A DNA stretch of 64,000 bases. Source: Mitsuokella jalaludinii DSM 13811 (GTDB lineage Bacteria; Bacillota; Negativicutes; Selenomonadales; Selenomonadaceae). The stretch spans positions 408,170 to 472,169 of the forward strand of contig NZ_JNKR01000001.1 in NCBI RefSeq assembly GCF_000702905.1. Direction: 5' to 3'. Positions 59,768 to 64,000 of the stretch are shown here, piece after piece. The notes under the pieces were generated by a model. It was not told where the DNA came from, searched no databases, and worked only from the letters and a program-made list of their open reading frames with translations. The translations under genes were made by a program, and so were the position numbers. The stretch's first letter is position 1. The number at the start of each line of letters is the position of its first letter.

Positions 59768-60712
59768 TCAGGCTCCGCCGGGGTGTGAGGCCTTCCCGCT
59801 GTCCTGATGACAGCGCGCGAGCTTCTCGGCAGCCGTCGTATTGCCTCCGCGCAGCGCGAGCACGACACCGACTGCGATCAGCGTGAAGCCGATCCAGAAG
59901 TAGAGCGTGACTGGCTCAGCGAGCAGCAGCCAGCCGAGGAACGTCCCGACGGTCGGCTGGAAGAACATGAAGAGACCGCCAAGCGAGGCATCCATATAGA
60001 GGAGCCCCTTGTTCCAGAGACAGAAACCGGCCGTCGTCGAGATGAAGCCGAGGTAGAGCACCGAGCCCCAGACGGACGGCGCTGACATCGCCGCGTAATC
60101 CGCAGAAGTCAGCAGCCAGTAAAGGCCGTACGGCGTCAGCGTCAAGAAGGCGATGAGCACGCTGTAGAACGTCACCGTGATGACGGGATACTCCGAAAGG
60201 AATTTCAAGAGGACCGACATGAAGGCCCATGTGACGGCTGCCACGAACAGCGAGAGTCCTCCGAGCGGATTAATCTCAAAGTTATCCGGATCCAGGACGA
60301 TGAATAGAACGCCGATCGTGGCGAGAACGACGGAGATGATCCGCCCTGCCGTGAGTTTTTCATGGAGAAGGACATAGCCGAAGACGACCATGAACGCGGG
60401 CGTGGCAGCCGTGATGACCGAGCCCGTCTGCGCGGAAGTCATCATCGTACCCGTCTCCTGCGTCACGATGGAGAGCACTTGGCCGGAAAGAGCGGACAAG
60501 AGCAGCAGCTTGCAATCCTTCTTGTCGATATGCCAGGACGAATGCGTGATGACCATCAGGATGGTCAGGGCCAGCAGCGCCGTCCCGTAGCGCATCCAGA
60601 CAAGCGGCACCGGCGGGATGACAAAGATTGCGAGCCGCACGGCGATGAACATGCCGCCCCAGATGCTCCCGGCCAGGGACAAGAGACACGATCCAATGAC
60701 GAGATTACGCAC
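59768..60712 (-). CDS. DMT superfamily transporter (EamA type)
   Basis: A 314-residue membrane protein with ten helices in two EamA repeats (LAGSIWGGMFIAVRLA and LSLFVAAVTWAFMSVLL begin the halves). Members export amino acids or other metabolites; the substrate cannot be read from sequence. GTG at 60712 follows AGGAGGG. Divergent from the AEC transporter gene. Confidence 0.88.
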   Translation of the reverse strand: MRNLVIGSCLLSLAGSIWGGMFIAVRLAIFVIPPVPLVWMRYGTALLALTILMVITHSSWHIDKKDCKLLLLSALSGQVLSIVTQETGTMMTSAQTGSVITAATPAFMVVFGYVLLHEKLTAGRIISVVLATIGVLFIVLDPDNFEINPLGGLSLFVAAVTWAFMSVLLKFLSEYPVITVTFYSVLIAFLTLTPYGLYWLLTSADYAAMSAPSVWGSVLYLGFISTTAGFCLWNKGLLYMDASLGGLFMFFQPTVGTFLGWLLLAEPVTLYFWIGFTLIAVGVVLALRGGNTTAAEKLARCHQDSGKASHPGGA

Positions 60713-60852
60713 AATACCCTCCTGATTCCCGAGGCCCCATTGCCTCATGCAAAGTATAACACAAGCCCCTCGATTTACAAGCCCTTCCAAACATGCTAGG
60801 ATTAATGTGATAACGTAATTTATCGATCCGATATCTAGAAAGAAGTGACCAC

Positions 60853-61806
60853 ATGGACGCTATGAATCTGCGGTTGATCTTCGTGTTGACCGACCTCATC
60901 GCGCCGCTGGCCGTCGGCTACTACCTGCACCAGCGCCATCTCGTCTCTGACGAGTCCATCAACAAGCTCATCCGCTTCAACGTCGTCTGCATCTACACCA
61001 TCCTCGCCCTGCTGAGTTTCTGGGTCCTGCCGATCTCGTGGAACCTGCTGATCGTCCTGCTCTTCGGCTTCCTGCTGATCCTCGTGCCAGGCGCCATCGG
61101 CAGCCTGCTCTTCGCCAGGCATTATGCGAGCTGGCTCGACCGCGGCGCCTACGTCGCGAGTGCCATGCTCTCGAACATCGGCACGCTCGGTGGCGTCTGC
61201 GCCTTCATCCTCTATGCCGAGCAGGGCTTCGCCTACACGCAGATCATCGGCACGTGCCAGAACATCATGCTCGTGCTCGTCATCTTCCCGATGGCCCAGT
61301 ACTGCTACATAAAGCAGACGCACGCCATCCGCAAGACGAACCGCTTCAAGAGCTTCTGCGAGATGTTCTTCTCGCTCAATCAGATGAGCCTGCTCGGCAT
61401 CGCGGTGGGGCTCTTGTTCAACGCCTTCGGCATCGCTCGCCCGGCCGTGCTCGGCACCATCTTCCAGGGACTCGTCCACATCGCCGCCTGGATTGCCATG
61501 CTGCCCGTCGGCTTCCTCATTGACTTTGGGCAAGTGCGCCGCTACGAGCGCCAAGTGCGCTCCTTGACCGCCCTGCGCTTCGTGATCACGCCGGCCATCT
61601 TCGGCGTGCTAATTTACCTCTTCGTCAGCGACCCCGTTGTACAGGGCACCCTGCTGATCTGCGCCTTCTGCCCGACGGCCATCAACGCCGTGCTGACCGC
61701 GCGCCTCTACCACCTGACGACCGACCTCTCCGTCGCCTCCTTCGTCATCACGACGGCGGCCTTCCTGCCCGTCATCTTCCCCGCGCTCTTCTTCCTGCTG
61801 CGCTGA
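60853..61806 (+). CDS. AEC family transporter (auxin efflux carrier-like)
   Basis: A 317-residue membrane protein with about ten helices in two halves. The crossover-like phrases SAMLSNIGTLGGVCAFILYAEQ near residue 104 and LICAFCPTAINAVLTARLY near residue 262 fit the Mem_trans/AEC family, which moves organic anions such as malate. Ligand unknown. No strong Shine-Dalgarno site: AGAAAGAAG only. Confidence 0.83.
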   Translation: MDAMNLRLIFVLTDLIAPLAVGYYLHQRHLVSDESINKLIRFNVVCIYTILALLSFWVLPISWNLLIVLLFGFLLILVPGAIGSLLFARHYASWLDRGAYVASAMLSNIGTLGGVCAFILYAEQGFAYTQIIGTCQNIMLVLVIFPMAQYCYIKQTHAIRKTNRFKSFCEMFFSLNQMSLLGIAVGLLFNAFGIARPAVLGTIFQGLVHIAAWIAMLPVGFLIDFGQVRRYERQVRSLTALRFVITPAIFGVLIYLFVSDPVVQGTLLICAFCPTAINAVLTARLYHLTTDLSVASFVITTAAFLPVIFPALFFLLR

Positions 61807-61816
61807 GAAGCGCGCA

Positions 61817-61864
61817 ACAAAAAGCCATCTCCAAGCCGCATGGACTCGGAGATGGCTTTTCTTT
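61817..61864. terminator. Bidirectional terminator
   Basis: AAAGCCATCTCC (61821-61832) pairs with GGAGATGGCTTT (61848-61859), flanked by A and T runs. It lies between convergent AEC and dedA genes. Confidence 0.85.
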
Positions 61865-61872
61865 CTTTGTGT

Positions 61873-62496
61873 TTACTCTGCGTCAACGCTTTCCTGCGCG
61901 TTTTTTCTCTTCTTATGGCGGATGTAGAGGGCGCCGATGACGATGGCGGCGACCACGACGAAGACAATGCTCGCCTCATGGCCGATCTGCGTGAGGACCT
62001 TCCAGCTCTCGCCGAGCATCATGCCGGCGTAGAGGATCAGGGCCGTCCAAGGCAGTGCGCCCGCAAACGTCAGGATGAGGAAGCGCTTCATGTCGACATG
62101 CGCAAAGCCTGCCGGCAGCGAGATGAACGTGCGCACGACCGGCAGCATGCGGCTGAAGAAGACAGCCTTGAGGCCGTACTTGTCGAACCAGTTCTGCGCG
62201 ACATCGACATGCGACTTCTTGATGAAGAAGTAATGGCCGTAGCGGTCGACGAAACTGCGTCCGCCGTAATGGCCGACGAGATAGGCAAAGATCGAGCCGA
62301 GCATGCCGCCGACCATGCCCGCCGTCAGGGCGCCTGCAAATGTCAGCTGCCCCGAGAAGATCAGATAACCCGCAAAGCCGAGGATGAGCTCACTGGGAAT
62401 CGGGATGCAGGCATTCTCCGCAGCCATGAGGATGGCAATCGCGAAGTACCCCCACGAGGCAATGAACTCCAAGAACATCGTCGAAAACTGTTCCAT
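61873..62496 (-). CDS. DedA family membrane protein
   Basis: A 207-residue VTT/DedA protein with AAENACIPIPSELILGFAGYL near residues 25-45, GHYGGRSFVDRYG, and the conserved FFSRMLPVVRTFISLPAGFA near residues 113-132, which holds the functional Arg pair. Some family members move undecaprenyl phosphate or phospholipids across the membrane. The specific role here is unknown. Confidence 0.92.
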   Translation of the reverse strand: MEQFSTMFLEFIASWGYFAIAILMAAENACIPIPSELILGFAGYLIFSGQLTFAGALTAGMVGGMLGSIFAYLVGHYGGRSFVDRYGHYFFIKKSHVDVAQNWFDKYGLKAVFFSRMLPVVRTFISLPAGFAHVDMKRFLILTFAGALPWTALILYAGMMLGESWKVLTQIGHEASIVFVVVAAIVIGALYIRHKKRKNAQESVDAE

Positions 62497-62579
62497 GTTT
62501 GCAAGTCTTCCTTTCTTTTTATCGATATCTCAAACTACACTCATTATACATCACAATCTGGAAAATACAAGGAAAACGG

Positions 62580-63155
62580 TCACGCGAACACGCCCTGGAA
62601 CGCGCTCTGCAGCAGGCCCAACACACCGAAGAATAGGAAGATCCCAGCCGACAGGTAGCGCATCTTCCTGGCCGGCAATTTACGGTGCAGGAAAGCCCCC
62701 GCAAGGATGCCGAGACTGTCAGCGAGCACCATGCCGACCACAGCTCCCAAGAGGACCATTGGCCAAGAATCGTACTGCGCTGCCATCGTCATCGCCGCGA
62801 ACTGCGTCTTGTCGCCCATCTCACCGACGATGAACGTCATGGCGACCGTCAGCAGCGGACCGAAGCGCGACGTTGCCGCCTCCTCTTCTTCCTCATCGTC
62901 ACCGCGCAGCGTCCAGACGCCAAAGCCGATGAACAAGCAGGATGCGATGACCGTCATGAGATGGACCGGGATGAGCTGTCCTGCCAGAGAGCCCACAGCT
63001 ACAGCCAGCGAATGCACGAGGAAGATGCCGATCGTCATGCCGGCAAAGACAGATTGCCAGCGGTACTTGGCCGTGAACGCCATGACAATGAGCTGCGTCT
63101 TATCCCCAAGCTCTGCCAGGAAGACCACGAGAAACGAAGCGAGAAGGGCCTCCAT
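62580..63155 (-). CDS. TMEM165/GDT1 family manganese exporter-like protein
   Basis: A 191-residue membrane protein with two copies of the family motif: AELGDKTQL near residue 15 and GEMGDKTQF near residue 111. An acidic loop (DDEEEEEAATSR) lies between the halves. UPF0016/GDT1 proteins export Mn2+ or exchange cations. ATG at 63155 follows TCGGAGG. There is no room for a manganese riboswitch upstream; the tRNA terminator lies only about 25 bases away. Confidence 0.92.
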   Translation of the reverse strand: MEALLASFLVVFLAELGDKTQLIVMAFTAKYRWQSVFAGMTIGIFLVHSLAVAVGSLAGQLIPVHLMTVIASCLFIGFGVWTLRGDDEEEEEAATSRFGPLLTVAMTFIVGEMGDKTQFAAMTMAAQYDSWPMVLLGAVVGMVLADSLGILAGAFLHRKLPARKMRYLSAGIFLFFGVLGLLQSAFQGVFA

Positions 63156-63179
63156 TGAATACCTCCGATATATACATAC

Positions 63180-63201
63180 GAAAAAAGCCCGCATAGCGGG
63201 C
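63180..63201 (-). terminator. Terminator of the tRNA operon
   Basis: GCCCGC and GCGGGC around a 3-base loop (63187-63201), then six T on the minus strand. The GDT1 gene follows immediately and may depend on read-through. Confidence 0.85.
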
Positions 63202-63212
63202 ATGATGTCAAG

Positions 63213-63288
63213 TGGTGCCTCAGAGCGGAATCGAACCACTGACACGGGGATTTTCAGTCCCCTGCTCTACCGACTGAGCTACCGAGGC
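63213..63288 (-). tRNA. tRNA-Phe (GAA)
   Basis: Acceptor GCCTCGG, anticodon stem GGGGA/TCCCC around CTGAAAA (anticodon GAA), T loop TTCGATT, encoded CCA. Confidence 0.96.
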
Positions 63289-63292
63289 AAGA

Positions 63293-63369
63293 TGGCGACC
63301 CGAATGGGACTTGAACCCATGACCTCCGCCGTGACAGGGCGGCATTCTAACCAACTAAACTACCGGGCC
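63293..63369 (-). tRNA. tRNA-Asp (GTC)
   Basis: Acceptor GGCCCGG, anticodon stem CCGCC/GGCGG around CTGTCAC (anticodon GTC), T loop TTCAAGT, encoded CCA. Confidence 0.96.
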
Positions 63370-63407
63370 ATAATAAGGATTGATGCACATCGTGGATCAT
63401 CATGAAT

Positions 63408-63483
63408 TGGTGGCTCACCCGGGATTCGAACCCGGGACACCCTGATTAAAAGTCAGGTGCTCTGCCAACTGAGCTAGTGAACC
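63408..63483 (-). tRNA. tRNA-Lys (TTT)
   Basis: Acceptor GGTTCAC, anticodon stem CCTGA/TCAGG around CTTTTAA (anticodon TTT), T loop TTCGAAT, encoded CCA. First of the three-tRNA operon. Confidence 0.96.
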
Positions 63484-63551
63484 AAACGTGAGCGTCAAAA
63501 TTCACTGCTGCAATTAAACTATATATCCTGATGTGTCACTCACAGGTCATT

Positions 63552-63580
63552 ATTATACAGAGATTCTCCTGGCCTGTCAA
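63552..63580 (-). promoter_or_regulatory. Promoter of the tRNA-Lys-Asp-Phe operon
   Basis: Minus strand TTGACA (63580-63575) and TATAAT (63557-63552), both consensus, with a 17-base spacer. Confidence 0.9.
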
Positions 63581-63623
63581 GCACTGGCAAAAAGATTTTT
63601 CATCTTTTTCATCTCCTTGCCGT

Positions 63624-63654
63624 GCAAAAAAGGGCTCCGCCTCAGCGGAGCCCC
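63624..63654 (-). terminator. Terminator of the rRNA operon
   Basis: GGGCTCCGC (63632-63640) pairs with GCGGAGCCC (63645-63653), then six T on the minus strand. It separates 5S rRNA from the tRNA promoter. Confidence 0.9.
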
Positions 63655-63660
63655 TGCCTA

Positions 63661-63777
63661 ACCGGCAACTTCCTATCCTCCCAGTCCGTCTCCAGACAAG
63701 TACTTTCGGCCTCTGAATGCTTAACTACTGTGTTCGGTATGGGAACAGGTGGAACCATTCAGGCATCATCACCGGAT
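63661..63777 (-). rRNA. rrf: 5S ribosomal RNA
   Basis: About 117 bases on the minus strand, starting ATCCGGTGATGATG and ending GTTGCCGGT. It contains the conserved core CCCATACCGAACACAG and the 5'/3' pairing CCGGTGA with GCCGG. Exact ends are estimated. Confidence 0.93.
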
Positions 63778-63848
63778 ATTCTATTTGAATGATTGCACAT
63801 TCAAAACTATACAGAAGAAACTACTCTGCGAACACTCCAGTTCTCTAG

Positions 63849-64000
63849 TTAAGCCCTCGACATATTAGTAGTAGTCAGCTTCATGCCTTGCGGCACTCCC
63901 ACATCTACCCTATCAACCTTGTCTTCTTCAAGGTGTCTTACTAGCTTGTGCTATGAGATACTTCATCTCGGGACGGGCTTCACGCTTAGATGCTTTCAGC
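63849..64000 (-). rRNA. rrl: 23S ribosomal RNA, 3' end only
   Basis: The minus strand ends with conserved 23S 3'-terminal sequence: GAAAGCATCTAAGCGTGAAG, CCCGAGATGA and ACTAATATGTCGAGGGCTTA. The gene continues beyond the window; the mature 3' end is approximate. Bases 63778-63848 are the 23S-5S spacer. Confidence 0.93.

Noticed and set aside
63156..63212. A yybP-ykoY-type manganese riboswitch before the GDT1 gene
   Set aside because: The interval is too short and holds only the tRNA terminator and a ribosome site.
1..64000. CRISPR arrays, insertion sequences, prophage or attachment sites
   Set aside because: No regularly spaced repeats, transposase or integrase genes, or terminal inverted repeats were found in the window.

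Overview
The window reads as chromosomal DNA from an anaerobic or facultatively anaerobic Negativicute, most like Selenomonas or Mitsuokella. The evidence is a GC-rich genome with a Firmicute-style gene set (SEDS protein, PerR, TRAP-TAXI, LytTR/GHKL signalling) together with diderm traits (multihaem c-type cytochromes, a Ccm haem-delivery system, an EptA-type phosphoethanolamine transferase). The genus is an inference. I see no mobile element, prophage or CRISPR array.

Layout. 1-2.8 kb: end of a YczE-type membrane protein gene, an AraC regulator, an amino-acid permease. 2.8-22.4 kb: an anaerobic nitrogen-oxide respiration island. It has narGHJI, an Fnr-like regulator with a C-terminal three-cysteine cluster, the nitrate/nitrite carrier narK and moaC; then, after a second AraC gene, nrfHA, a reduced cytochrome c maturation operon (ccmABCEF) led by a second Crp/Fnr regulator, and hcp. 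Nitrate is imported, reduced to nitrite by NarGHI, then to ammonium by NrfHA. Ccm supplies haem to NrfHA and Hcp handles nitrosative by-products. Palindromic Crp/Fnr-type boxes lie near -41.5 of the predicted start sites of narG, narK, hcp and the regulator-ccm operon.

22.5-34.9 kb: tRNA-Arg, acetolactate decarboxylase, small proteins, a secreted protein next to a periplasm-sensing EAL phosphodiesterase, a DAK2/FakA-like protein, rpmF (too short for routine ORF calling), tRNA-Ser, a PerR-like regulator, a TRAP-TAXI importer and a CBS-ACT protein. 35-39.7 kb: livJHMGF branched-chain amino-acid ABC importer. 39.8-49.9 kb: a 3D-domain protein, FtsW-like SEDS protein, TrmB, a degenerate NtrC-type regulator, RidA, NrdD under tandem NrdR boxes, and a phosphoethanolamine transferase.

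50-53 kb holds the most unusual locus: a LytTR response regulator convergent with two translationally coupled, complementary half histidine kinases. One has the phosphoacceptor His but no ATPase domain. The other has the ATPase domain but lacks that His. 53-64 kb: radical SAM protein, LtaS-like enzyme and DeoR regulator in one overlapping unit, a ClC antiporter, rpsF-ssb-rpsR, transporters (DMT, AEC, DedA, GDT1), three tRNAs, and the 5S and 3' end of a 23S rRNA gene. No stretch above about 320 bp lacks a gene. The longest gap (47726-48047) holds two divergent promoters, the NrdR boxes and an inverted repeat.
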